From positions 310,001 to 374,000 of the forward strand of contig JACKHB010000005.1 of NCBI GenBank assembly GCA_020639195.1: DNA of 64,000 nt, given 5' to 3'. The translations under genes were made by a program, and so were the position numbers. Under the pieces are notes generated by a model that did not search any database, had not been told where the DNA came from, and worked only from the letters and a program-made list of their open reading frames with translations. Numbering within the stretch: the first letter of the stretch is position 1; each line of letters starts with the position of its first letter. Positions 9,249-16,655 of the stretch are shown here, piece after piece. The stretch comes from Phycisphaeraceae bacterium. Its GTDB lineage: Bacteria; Planctomycetota; Phycisphaerae; Phycisphaerales; UBA1924.

Positions 9249-9750
9249 GGTTGTTCTCCGGCCCGGTGTGGGCGCCCGTCCTGTTGGCGTGCGCAGGGTC
9301 CGTGAGGTCTTGCACGCGGATGAGGCGGAATCCGAAGGCGTCGCGCGAGATGGTGTCGAGCCAGCGCCCGCCCTCGAAGGTGTAGCGGAGCTGGATGGCG
9401 CGGGCGTCGCCGGCGATGAGGCGCTCGATGGCGAGCTCGAAGGAGGGCGCTTCGGCCGGCGAGGGATCGCGTCGATCGGCGCGGAGCAGCACCTGGTGCA
9501 TCGTCACTGATTGCTCGAACTCGCGGCACATCGCGGTGAGCTGGGCCTGGGTGAGCCTGGCCTCGACCACCTCGGGCAGGGGCGCAGCTCCGAGGGCATC
9601 GTCGAGGGATCGCGGCGCGGGCCCTGCGACTCCCAGGATCTCGGCGCGGGCGGCCGTCACCTCTGGCGACTCCACCGGGGCCGGAGGAGAGTCGCGGCGC
9701 ACGCGGCCCCGGAGCAGATCGCGGCGGCTCACGTGCTGATCAGAGCCCAT
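9241..9750 (-). CDS. Unknown nap-operon protein with NapF-like twin-Arg N-terminus
   Basis: The protein has 169 residues and starts MGSDQHVSRRDLLRGRVRR. The SRRDLLRGR motif resembles the N-terminus of NapF-type ferredoxins and some Tat substrates, but no hydrophobic stretch follows and there is only one cysteine, so no Fe-S cluster can form. The rest is a compact alpha/beta region (FELAIERLIAGDARAIQLRY, then FEGGRWLDTISRDAFGFRLI). The start overlaps the napB-like gene by 11 nt and the stop overlaps the porin by 8 nt. It may be a Nap maturation or assembly factor, but that rests on context only. I do not recognise the family. Confidence 0.6.
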   Translation of the reverse strand: MGSDQHVSRRDLLRGRVRRDSPPAPVESPEVTAARAEILGVAGPAPRSLDDALGAAPLPEVVEARLTQAQLTAMCREFEQSVTMHQVLLRADRRDPSPAEAPSFELAIERLIAGDARAIQLRYTFEGGRWLDTISRDAFGFRLIRVQDLTDPAHANRTGAHTGPENNHA

Positions 9751-10531
9751 CGGCGGCGATCCTGAATCGTGAGACGTCCGGTGCATGGACGAACCGCGGC
9801 GCCTGCTCGAGTTCGGCCTGCGGGGCGTGGCACTGGGTGCAGCTCAGTCGCCAGGGGTGCGTCGTGCGCATGCCTGGCCAGCCCGTCAGCCCATGGCAAC
9901 TGAGGCAGTTCTCGCGCATGTGGGTCGCGTGCGGGATGGATGGAGGAGCGCCGGTCCAGGCCCGTTCACCACTGGTCGGCGCGGGGATCCCGGCGAAGCG
10001 ATTGCCCTCGCCTGAGTATGACGCGATGGCCGCGGGACGGTTCTCAACGTGGCATTGGGTGCAGCTCGCGTAGGGCTCGTGCGACATGACCGGCGCACGG
10101 ATGCGGTCGATGACGAGGCCAGAACCGTGGCACGAGAGGCAGGCCGCGGGCGTGCGCTGGTCGATCGCGTGCGGTATGACCGGCGGTGCGCCGTTGTAGG
10201 CCCGGCGCTTCGATCGGCGGGCGAGCGAATCGAGCTTCTGCTCATGGGTCTGATCCAGCAGATCCCGCGGGTCGGGGAGCGGGGGCTGGACAAGGCTGGA
10301 AAGGCGGCTGCTGAAGCCGGCGTTGGGGCCGTGGGTACGCCTGGAGAACTCGGTGTACCTCGTAGACGGAATCACGCCCTTGGGCTCTTCGACGCGGGGC
10401 GCGGCCAGGACGCCAACCTCGTGCGGCGGGAGACGGTTGCCGGTCAGACCGATGATGAGACCGGTGAGGGCTCCAGCGATCACGACCGCGCAGAGGACCT
10501 GAAGACTGCGGATACGCTGCGACTCGCTCAT
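9740..10531 (-). CDS. napB: Tetraheme NapB-like periplasmic cytochrome c with duplicated module
   Basis: The protein has 263 residues with an N-terminal membrane anchor or signal (LQVLCAVVIAGALTGLIIGL). There are four CXXCH heme sites: CLSCHG and CTQCHV, then CLSCHG and CTQCHA. Each pair sits in a NapB-like block beginning with GAPP.IPHA and containing a second His/Ser-His element (APVMSHEPY; RTTHPW). Canonical NapB is a diheme partner of NapA with one such block of about 150 residues; here the block appears twice in tandem. Its start overlaps the napA stop in an ATGA. It probably passes electrons to NapA. It could also be named a general multiheme cytochrome. Confidence 0.8.
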   Translation of the reverse strand: MSESQRIRSLQVLCAVVIAGALTGLIIGLTGNRLPPHEVGVLAAPRVEEPKGVIPSTRYTEFSRRTHGPNAGFSSRLSSLVQPPLPDPRDLLDQTHEQKLDSLARRSKRRAYNGAPPVIPHAIDQRTPAACLSCHGSGLVIDRIRAPVMSHEPYASCTQCHVENRPAAIASYSGEGNRFAGIPAPTSGERAWTGAPPSIPHATHMRENCLSCHGLTGWPGMRTTHPWRLSCTQCHAPQAELEQAPRFVHAPDVSRFRIAADGL

Positions 10532-12939
10532 CGGACCGCGTTCCCGTTGGAGAGTCGTCGGACGCGCACGGCGCATTTCTTGTAGTCGGGTTGTTTCGAG
10601 ATCGGGTCGTAGGCGTCGATAGTGATCCGGTTGACCAACGCCGTCTCATCGAAGAAGGGGATGAAGAGGCTGCCGCGAGGCGGCGCGCCGCGTCCTTCGA
10701 TCCAGACAGGCAGCTCGACTCGACCTCGGCGAGACTCGATTGCGACGAACTCGCCGTTGGCGATGGAGAGGTCCCGGGCGTCGGCGGGGTGCATCTCGAC
10801 ATAGGCGCGAGGGACGGCTCGGAGCAGTTGAGGGATTCGGCGGGTCATGGTTCCGGTATGCCAGTGCTCGAGCACGCGTCCGGTGCACAGCCAGAATGGA
10901 AACTCGCCGTCGGGAGATTCCGCGGGTGGATTGGCGGGGTAGAACCAGACTTGGGCCCGGTCGTCACCGGTGACGGAGTGGTAGAACTGAATGTCGCGGC
11001 CTTGTTCGACGTACGGGTCGTCAACTCCGCTGAAGCGGAAGCGCGTCTCCCGCCAGCTCCCGTCGGGCTGCTGGACCACGGGCCAGCGCAGGCCTCGTGC
11101 CTTCACGTACTCTTCGTACGGCGCGAGGTCCTTGTGCTTCATCCGCGTCAGCTGTCGGTACTCCTCGAACAGGGCCTTGTCGACGTTGACATCGTAGTAG
11201 TGCTCCCACTGCCAGATCGGGACGACGTTGCCCTGCTCGTCTTCGACGTGGAACAGGAACCGACCGTCCTTGTCCTTCATGCCGGGATGCCCCAGCTCCA
11301 GCAGCCGGTGGGCGATCGCGATCGTCATCCAGCAGTCGTCGCGGGCCTGGCCCGGCGGGTCGACCATCTTGAACCACTGTTGCGTGCGTCGCTCGCTGTT
11401 GCCGAAGATCCCGTTCTTCTCGACCCACATTGCGGCGGGGAGGATCAGGTCCGCGAGGCGAGTCGTCGCCGTGGGGTAGGCGTCGGCCACGATCAAGAAC
11501 TTGTCGTCTTGGCCCTGCTTGCGGTCGAAGAGCAGCGGCAGGTTGGGCAGGGTCTGCCCGGGGTTGGTGACTTGCACGAAGATCGTGTCGATGTCGCCGC
11601 CGTCCGCAGCGGGGGTCGTGAACTGCTCCCACATCTTGACCGTGTGGTGGCCCGGCTTGGGGTTGATGCGACCCTCGGGGAGGTTCCATGCTTCCTCACA
11701 CTGGGCGCGGTGTTCGGGCTTGGCCACGAGACGTCCACCCGGGAGCGCGTGCGCGAGGGTTCCGACTTCGCGGACAGTGCCGCAGGCCGACGGCTGTCCG
11801 GTGAGGCTGGTCGGTGCATCGCCCGGCCGGCCGAAGTGCCCACTGAACAAGTGCACACCGTGGATCAGGCTGTTCACGGCCGTGCCCATCGTGTGTTGGT
11901 TGACGCCCATGCACCAAAGGCTGGTGATGCGTAGCGAGCGGTCGGCGAACAGCTTGGCGAGCATCTGCAGGTCGTCCTGCGAGATGCCCGCGAGGCGCTC
12001 GACGACGTCCGGGGTGTACGCGGCGATGCGCTCGCTCCACGTCTCGAAGGTGATGGCTTCGCCTTGCAGCGTCGTGTTCTCGGCCTGCAGGGCGCGGAAC
12101 GCGCAGTGCTTGTCGACGAAGGAGCGGTCCCAGGAGCCCTGGGCCCGCAGGAGTGCCAAGATCCCGAGCGCGATGGCCACGTCGCCGTGGGGTTTCATCT
12201 CGAGGTAGTTGTCGGCTTGGTCCGTCGTCCGCGTGCGGCGCGTACCGATATCGATCAACCGTACGCGCTGGCCCCGAGAGCGGCGGTCGACGATGCGGGA
12301 GAACAACACGGGGTGCATCTCGGCCGGGTTGTTGCCCCAGCAGATCACGACGTCGCAGGCGTCCAAGTCGTCGTAGCAGCCCGCCGGCTCGTCAACGCCG
12401 TAGGTCGCGAGAAATCCCGTGACAGCCGACGCCATGCACAGCCGCGCGTTGGGATCGATGTGGTTGTTCGAGAGCCCGCCCTTCATGAGCTTCTGGGCCG
12501 CGTATCCTTCGGGGATGGTCCATTGGCCCGATCCGTAGAACGCGAAGCGCTCGGGTGCACGGACGATGCGTCGTGCGATCACGTCGATGGCCTCGTCCCA
12601 CGAGATCGGCACGTGCTGGTCGCCTCGACGGAGCAGGGGCTGGGTCAACCGGTCCTTGCCGTAGAGCACCATGCCCACGTGGTAGCCCTTCACGCAGAGC
12701 AGGCCCTTGTTGACCTCGGCCTCCCGGTCGCCCGCGATCGCGACCACCCGTCCCGCCTCCACACCGACCTGCACGTGGCATCCCGTTCCACAGAAGCGGC
12801 ACGGCGCCTTGTGCCACTGGATGCCCGCGCCGTCGAGCTGCGGGAGCGCGGTCGTCCGGCCCTCGGCGCGGTGCGCGGCGGCGCTCGCCGCGGACATCGC
12901 GGCGAGCTTGAGGAACGTGCGGCGGTCGGCCTGGATCAT
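10528..12939 (-). CDS. napA: Periplasmic nitrate reductase catalytic subunit
   Basis: NapA reduces nitrate to nitrite in the periplasm using a Mo-bis-MGD cofactor and one [4Fe-4S] cluster. The 803-residue protein starts at the ATG ending at 12939, which has GAGGTG five bases upstream and overlaps the napD stop (ATGA). The Tat signal is RRTFLKLAAMSAAS at about 6-19. Cluster ligands are C47, C50, C54 (PCRFCGTGCH) and C82 (GLLCVKG). The likely Mo ligand is C168 in NARLCMASAV. WGNNPAEMHP and WCMGVNQHTMGTAVN are family motifs. The length is slightly below the usual 820-830. Export needs Tat, and NapD is encoded directly upstream. A different molybdoreductase is unlikely given napD and napB. Confidence 0.93.
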   Translation of the reverse strand: MIQADRRTFLKLAAMSAASAAAHRAEGRTTALPQLDGAGIQWHKAPCRFCGTGCHVQVGVEAGRVVAIAGDREAEVNKGLLCVKGYHVGMVLYGKDRLTQPLLRRGDQHVPISWDEAIDVIARRIVRAPERFAFYGSGQWTIPEGYAAQKLMKGGLSNNHIDPNARLCMASAVTGFLATYGVDEPAGCYDDLDACDVVICWGNNPAEMHPVLFSRIVDRRSRGQRVRLIDIGTRRTRTTDQADNYLEMKPHGDVAIALGILALLRAQGSWDRSFVDKHCAFRALQAENTTLQGEAITFETWSERIAAYTPDVVERLAGISQDDLQMLAKLFADRSLRITSLWCMGVNQHTMGTAVNSLIHGVHLFSGHFGRPGDAPTSLTGQPSACGTVREVGTLAHALPGGRLVAKPEHRAQCEEAWNLPEGRINPKPGHHTVKMWEQFTTPAADGGDIDTIFVQVTNPGQTLPNLPLLFDRKQGQDDKFLIVADAYPTATTRLADLILPAAMWVEKNGIFGNSERRTQQWFKMVDPPGQARDDCWMTIAIAHRLLELGHPGMKDKDGRFLFHVEDEQGNVVPIWQWEHYYDVNVDKALFEEYRQLTRMKHKDLAPYEEYVKARGLRWPVVQQPDGSWRETRFRFSGVDDPYVEQGRDIQFYHSVTGDDRAQVWFYPANPPAESPDGEFPFWLCTGRVLEHWHTGTMTRRIPQLLRAVPRAYVEMHPADARDLSIANGEFVAIESRRGRVELPVWIEGRGAPPRGSLFIPFFDETALVNRITIDAYDPISKQPDYKKCAVRVRRLSNGNAVR

Positions 12940-13223
12940 CGTGGCACCTCGCGCAGCCATGAGTTGTGATGGAGGCCAGGCTCGGCCACGGCCGGCGAGA
13001 CCTCCACGAAGACGACATCCACGTTTCGAACGCCCTGCAACGCCCGGATCTGGTCGATCAGGGCGCGATCAGCGCTCGTGGACGGGGTGACGGCAACCGC
13101 GGCGATGCGTGGTCCGACCTGGTCGCCGAGTTCGAGTTCGGGGAGATGACGCAGGGCGTCGAAGGCGCAGGCCGAATCGGTCTCGTCGGAGTCGAGCAGG
13201 ATGACAAGACCACTGATGGGCAT
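12936..13223 (-). CDS. napD: NapD, NapA signal-peptide chaperone
   Basis: NapD binds the NapA Tat signal in the cytoplasm and holds the enzyme until its cofactors are inserted. The 95-residue protein starts MPISGLVILLDSD, close to the family's opening 'ISSLVV', and has the ferredoxin-like beta-alpha-beta pattern (GPRIAAVAVTPSTSADRALI, then LQGVRNVDVVFVEVS). I chose the ATG ending at 13223, with AAGGGG about 8 nt upstream; the open frame extends upstream, but that part overlaps the divergent operon. A TACACT (-10-like) element on this strand lies at 13248-13253, giving a short leader. It is the first gene of the nap operon. Confidence 0.85.
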   Translation of the reverse strand: MPISGLVILLDSDETDSACAFDALRHLPELELGDQVGPRIAAVAVTPSTSADRALIDQIRALQGVRNVDVVFVEVSPAVAEPGLHHNSWLREVPR

Positions 13224-13295
13224 CAAGGAGCCCCTTGGATCATCAGGAGTGTACCCTGTTCGTGAGGTCAAGAGATATGGACCTCGGATTCTGAT

Positions 13296-13324
13296 TTGCC
13301 CGATCTTCGGGCGGTCGCTACGCT
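13296..13324 (+). promoter_or_regulatory. Candidate promoter of cytochrome/Fe-S/NrfD operon
   Basis: TTGCCC at 13296-13301 and TACGCT at 13319-13324 are separated by 17 nt, the ideal vegetative spacing. Transcription would begin about 20 nt before the GTG of the tetraheme cytochrome gene, leaving room for its GGAGG ribosome site at 13338-13342. No regulator site such as an FNR-type inverted repeat was obvious in the 127 nt between the divergent operons. Confidence 0.5.
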
Positions 13325-13350
13325 GGCGAGAGAACTGGAGGCAAGGCCCC

Positions 13351-13962
13351 GTGCGCCGAGGTCGGATTGCGATGCTGATCGCCGCGGGAGCGCTCGCTGT
13401 GGGGGCGGGCGTGGTTCCCTCGGTTCTGCGGCAGCCCCGCACGGGCGCGGCGATTCTCCCGGGGGCGGCCGATGCGCGGCTGGCGTCCGACGCCGCCGCG
13501 TCCCCTCGCCGCGGAGCGGTGGTGGATCTGCCGGGGCTTGAGCACGCGAACCTGCGCATCGCGTGCGCCACCTGCCACGACACGCGCGAGCCAAACCCGC
13601 TAAACGCGGCGGCCGCGGACCTCTACCTGTTCCATCAAGGGCTGGTGGTGCGGCACGGCGCACTTACTTGCCTTTCGTGCCACAATCCGAGCGACTATGG
13701 CACGCTCCGGCTGGCGGGCGGAGCGTCGGTGGCCTTTGAGGCCTCCGCCACGCTGTGTGCCCAGTGCCACGCCCCGCAGGCGGCGGACTACGAGCGCGGG
13801 CTGCACGGCGGCATGACGGGGTACTGGGACACGTCACGCGGTGAACGTCTGCGCAAGTCCTGCATCGACTGCCACGACCCGCACGCGCCGGCGATGCCGG
13901 CAATGCGCCCGACGTTCAAGCCGATCGACCGGTTCCTGCCGCCTCGGGAGGAACACCGATGA
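13351..13962 (+). CDS. Exported tetraheme cytochrome c
   Basis: The protein has 203 residues with a basic n-region and hydrophobic segment (RRGRIAMLIAAGALAVGAGV) as signal or anchor. It carries four CXXCH heme sites: CATCHD, CLSCHN, CAQCHA and CIDCHD. The spacing and small size fit NrfB/ActA-like electron-transfer cytochromes that partner with an Fe-S protein and an NrfD-type quinol-oxidising subunit, which are the next two genes. I chose the GTG at 13351 because GGAGG lies 8 nt upstream and the resulting n-region is positively charged; an ATG at 13372 is the alternative. The stop overlaps the next start as ATGA. Confidence 0.82.
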   Translation: MRRGRIAMLIAAGALAVGAGVVPSVLRQPRTGAAILPGAADARLASDAAASPRRGAVVDLPGLEHANLRIACATCHDTREPNPLNAAAADLYLFHQGLVVRHGALTCLSCHNPSDYGTLRLAGGASVAFEASATLCAQCHAPQAADYERGLHGGMTGYWDTSRGERLRKSCIDCHDPHAPAMPAMRPTFKPIDRFLPPREEHR

Positions 13963-14897
13963 GCGAGCAACGACGGATCGAACTGCCGGTGCTTGGCGGG
14001 GTGTCGCGCCGGACGGCGCTCAAAGGGGTGGGCGCCGCCCTGGGGGTGACGGCGTTTGCAGTGGCGGTCTCGCCGTTGCGGAGGGTGGCCGGAGAACTGA
14101 CGGCCGATGAGTACTTTCAGAAGCACTACAAGGAGCTGGACGAGCGGGAGAAGGAGGCGGTGCTGGCGCGGCTGCAGGAGGCCGCTCGTGAGGAGGCGGG
14201 GCGCAACGACATCACCGTGTCTGACGATCCTCCCATCCCGGGAGTCAAGTTTGCGTACGCGATCAACCTCAGCGTGTGCAACGGCAACGGGGCCTGCGTG
14301 GAGGCCTGTCACCGCGAGAACAACCACGACCGCGACACGAACCAGTCTTACATCCGCGTGCTGGAGCTGCCAAGGGGATCGCTCGGACTCGATGGCGCGG
14401 ACTCGACGTATACCCACGAGGTGCCGGCGCCGGACAAGTTCTACATGCCGGTGCAGTGCTTTCAGTGCGACAACCCGCCGTGCGTGAAGGTGTGTCCGGT
14501 GGAGGCAACGTGGAAGGAGGACGACGGCATCGTCGTGGTGGACTACGACTGGTGCATCGGGTGCCGCTACTGCGAGGCGGCCTGCCCGTATCACGCGCGC
14601 CGGTTCAACTGGAAGGCACCGCGAGTGCCCGCAGAAGAAGTCAACCCGGACCAGGGGTACCTGTCGAATCGGATCCGGCCCGCGGGCGTGATGGAGAAGT
14701 GCCACTTTTGCCTGCATCGAACGCGCCGGGGCCGGCTGCCGGCGTGTCTGGAGGCGTGTCCGACTGGCGCCAGGATCTTCGGGAACCTGCTCGATCCGGA
14801 CTCGGAGATCCGGGCCGTGCTCAGGCACAAGAGGGTGTTTGTGCTCAAGGAGGACCTCGGCACGGAGCCGAGCTTCTTCTACTTCTTCGATCGGTAG
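13959..14897 (+). CDS. Four-cluster Fe-S protein (NrfC/PsrB/ActB-like), Tat-exported
   Basis: The protein has 312 residues with a Tat signal (SRRTALKGVGAALGVTAFAV). It has the four-cluster ferredoxin fold of respiratory electron-transfer subunits. Cluster 2 is CFQCDNPPCVKVCP, cluster 3 is CIGCRYCEAACPYHARRFNW and cluster 4 is CHFCLHRTRRGRLPACLEACP (shown in part). Cluster 1 reads VCNGNGACVEACHREN, where Asn replaces the second expected Cys. PYHARRFNW is reminiscent of ActB of alternative complex III. It should relay electrons between the NrfD-like membrane protein encoded next and the tetraheme cytochrome encoded just before. Start and stop junctions (ATGA upstream, 3 nt to the next gene) indicate one operon. 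Confidence 0.86.
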   Translation: MSEQRRIELPVLGGVSRRTALKGVGAALGVTAFAVAVSPLRRVAGELTADEYFQKHYKELDEREKEAVLARLQEAAREEAGRNDITVSDDPPIPGVKFAYAINLSVCNGNGACVEACHRENNHDRDTNQSYIRVLELPRGSLGLDGADSTYTHEVPAPDKFYMPVQCFQCDNPPCVKVCPVEATWKEDDGIVVVDYDWCIGCRYCEAACPYHARRFNWKAPRVPAEEVNPDQGYLSNRIRPAGVMEKCHFCLHRTRRGRLPACLEACPTGARIFGNLLDPDSEIRAVLRHKRVFVLKEDLGTEPSFFYFFDR

Positions 14898-14900
14898 ACC

Positions 14901-16178
14901 ATGCGTGTGGGGAACGACAGGCCGACCACTCCCGTCCCGGCCCGAGGGCTCGCGGGGTATTGGCGAGACTATCCACGGTTCCTGTGGCGCATGCTCGTGC
15001 TGGCGACCGACGGCTCGCTGGCGTTCTACGCGTGGATGACGGCGCTGACTGCGGTGTTCCTGGTGGGGGCCAACGCCTGGGCAAACCAGGTGGCCGACGG
15101 CATGATCCGCACCCACATGACCGACCACGTGAGCTGGGGACTGTACATCGCCAACTTCACGTTCATGGTCGGCCTTGCGGCGGGAGGCGTCATGATGGTG
15201 ATCCCCGCCTACCTCTATCACGACCGCCGCATGCACGACATCGTCATCATCGGCGAGCTGCTGGCCATCGCGGCGATCGTGATGTGCCTGCTGCTGGTCA
15301 CGGTGGATCTCGGCCGGCCGGACCGATTCTGGCACCTGCTTCCTTTCATCGGCCGCTTCAACTTCCCGATCTCCATGCTCACTTGGGACGTGATCGTGCT
15401 CAACGGATACCTGCTGATCAACCTGCATATCTGTGGGTACTTGCTGTACACGCGGTACCTCGGTCGGCGGCCGTCGGCGCGCTGGTACGTTCCGGTCGTG
15501 ATGCTCTCGATCGTGTGGGCCATCTCGATCCACACGGTGACCGCGTTCTTGTACAGTGGTCTGGGGGGGCGCCCGCTCTGGAACAGCGCGCTGCTGGCGC
15601 CGCGGTTCCTTGCATCGGCGTTCGTCTCCGGGCCGGTCTTCATCATCGCGACGCTGCTGGTGCTCCGGCGCGTCGGATCGACGCTGCCCATCCACGACAG
15701 CGCAATCCGAACGCTGGTTCGAATCGTGCGTGTGACGATCCTGATCAACTTGCTGATGCTGGCTTCCGAGGTCTTCACCGAGCTGTATGCGGGCGGCAGC
15801 CACACTGCCTCTGCCCGCTATCTGTTCTTCGGGTTGGACGGGCACGGTGCCCTCGTGCCGTGGTTCTGGACGGGAGTTGGGCTCAACGTGGCCGCGGCCG
15901 TTCTGTTCTTGATCCCGCGGGTTGCGGAATCGGCGGGGTCGCTGGTAGTGGCGTGCGCCATGGCGTTCGCGGGCGTGTGGATCGAGAAGGGGATGGGCCT
16001 CATCGTGCCCGGATTCATCCCATCGACCCTGCATGAGATCGTCGAGTACCAACCCAGCCTCACGGAGTGGAGAGTGACGGCCGGGATCTGGGCGTTCGGA
16101 CTGATGCTGTTCACAATCTCCATCAAGGTCGCGGCACCGGTGCTGAGTGGTCGTTTGGGCGCCAGTGGACAGGCTTAG
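14901..16178 (+). CDS. NrfD/PsrC-type quinone-interacting membrane subunit
   Basis: The protein has 425 residues with about nine to ten transmembrane helices and is recognised as the NrfD superfamily by its overall pattern, including WGLYIANFTFMVGLAAGG in the second or third helix, VTVDLGRPDRFWHLLPF, and the C-terminal EKGMGLIVPGFIPS. DLGRPDRFWH is the conserved loop near the quinone site of NrfD/PsrC/DsrP/ActC proteins. It would oxidise (or reduce) menaquinone and exchange electrons with the adjacent Fe-S subunit. It is the last gene of the three-gene operon. The size is closer to DsrP/ActC (about 400-480) than to classical NrfD (about 320). Confidence 0.88.
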   Translation: MRVGNDRPTTPVPARGLAGYWRDYPRFLWRMLVLATDGSLAFYAWMTALTAVFLVGANAWANQVADGMIRTHMTDHVSWGLYIANFTFMVGLAAGGVMMVIPAYLYHDRRMHDIVIIGELLAIAAIVMCLLLVTVDLGRPDRFWHLLPFIGRFNFPISMLTWDVIVLNGYLLINLHICGYLLYTRYLGRRPSARWYVPVVMLSIVWAISIHTVTAFLYSGLGGRPLWNSALLAPRFLASAFVSGPVFIIATLLVLRRVGSTLPIHDSAIRTLVRIVRVTILINLLMLASEVFTELYAGGSHTASARYLFFGLDGHGALVPWFWTGVGLNVAAAVLFLIPRVAESAGSLVVACAMAFAGVWIEKGMGLIVPGFIPSTLHEIVEYQPSLTEWRVTAGIWAFGLMLFTISIKVAAPVLSGRLGASGQA

Positions 16179-16199
16179 TCTGCGGTGTCCGGCTGCAGC

Positions 16200-16506
16200 T
16201 GCCGTGTCAGGCTCGGGCACTCGCCCCTCATCGCTGCGCGGCACTACCTCCAGACCCGCGACGCACATTTCGACCTGGCGGCGGGGATCGGAGTGGCCTC
16301 GCGCGAAAACGACGCGCATTTCGACGCGCGCGCGACGCGCCAAGCAGCGCAGCAGCAAGCGGCATCGATCGGCAAGGATCGGGGCAGCGCTCCGAAACAG
16401 CCTTGTTTTGCAGGGGACTTGCCGCTTGATGCCGAGCAGTGCGGCTCAGCGTCAATCGGGGCAAATGGGCGCAACAGGACTCGAACCTGTGACCTCATGC
16501 ATGTGA
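16200..16506 (+). pseudogene. Decayed tyrosine recombinase (integrase) C-terminus abutting tRNA-Val
   Basis: No start or catalytic domain remains, but one frame (about 16212-16283) encodes LGHSPLIAARHYLQTRDAHF followed by DLAA. This matches the C-terminal part of planctomycete phage-type integrases, where LGHS..vA..HYlq.t..hf.. follows the active-site region (the catalytic Tyr is in HY). A second frame (about 16339-16506) resembles the long tail of such integrases (ALRNSLVLQG, ending GATGLEPVTSCM inside the tRNA), so at least one frameshift separates the two halves. The fragment points at the 3' end of tRNA-Val, the standard attachment geometry. I infer a relic of an excised or deleted integrative element. 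Confidence 0.6.
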
Positions 16507-16539
16507 CGCATGCGCTCTAGCCAACTGAGCTATGCGCCC
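16466..16539 (-). tRNA. tRNA-Val(CAC)
   Basis: A full cloverleaf reads on the minus strand: acceptor GGGCGCA pairing with TGCGCCC, D-arm GCTC..GAGC, anticodon stem CATGC/GCATG with loop GTCACAT (anticodon CAC), and T-arm ACAGG TTCGAGT CCTGT. CCA is not encoded. A TACAAT -10-like box on the same strand at 16552-16557 sits about 12 nt before the 5' end and probably drives it. The 3' end is overlapped by the integrase relic. Confidence 0.95.
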
Positions 16540-16551
16540 CGAGTGTCGGCG

Positions 16552-16557
16552 ATTGTA
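16552..16557 (-). promoter_or_regulatory. -10 box of tRNA-Val
   Basis: TACAAT on the minus strand lies 12 nt upstream of the tRNA 5' end. No good -35 hexamer is visible at 16-18 nt spacing. Confidence 0.45.
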
Positions 16558-16655
16558 CCCACTCGGCTCGGCGGCGAGTCTGACCCACCGGATCGGGCCG
16601 GAACTGACCCTGCGCGGCGAGGGATTCGATCAAGTGATGGAGCGGCGACCCCGGG

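Noticed and set aside
13788..16358. An 856-codon minus-strand frame under the Fe-S/NrfD genes
   Set aside because: It is an antisense shadow of two well-defined respiratory genes, with His/Arg/Gln-rich composition.
16147..16506. Tail GATGLEPVTSCM as a real protein end
   Set aside because: It is the translation of tRNA-Val sequence, a well-known false C-terminus; I treat it only as part of the integrase relic.
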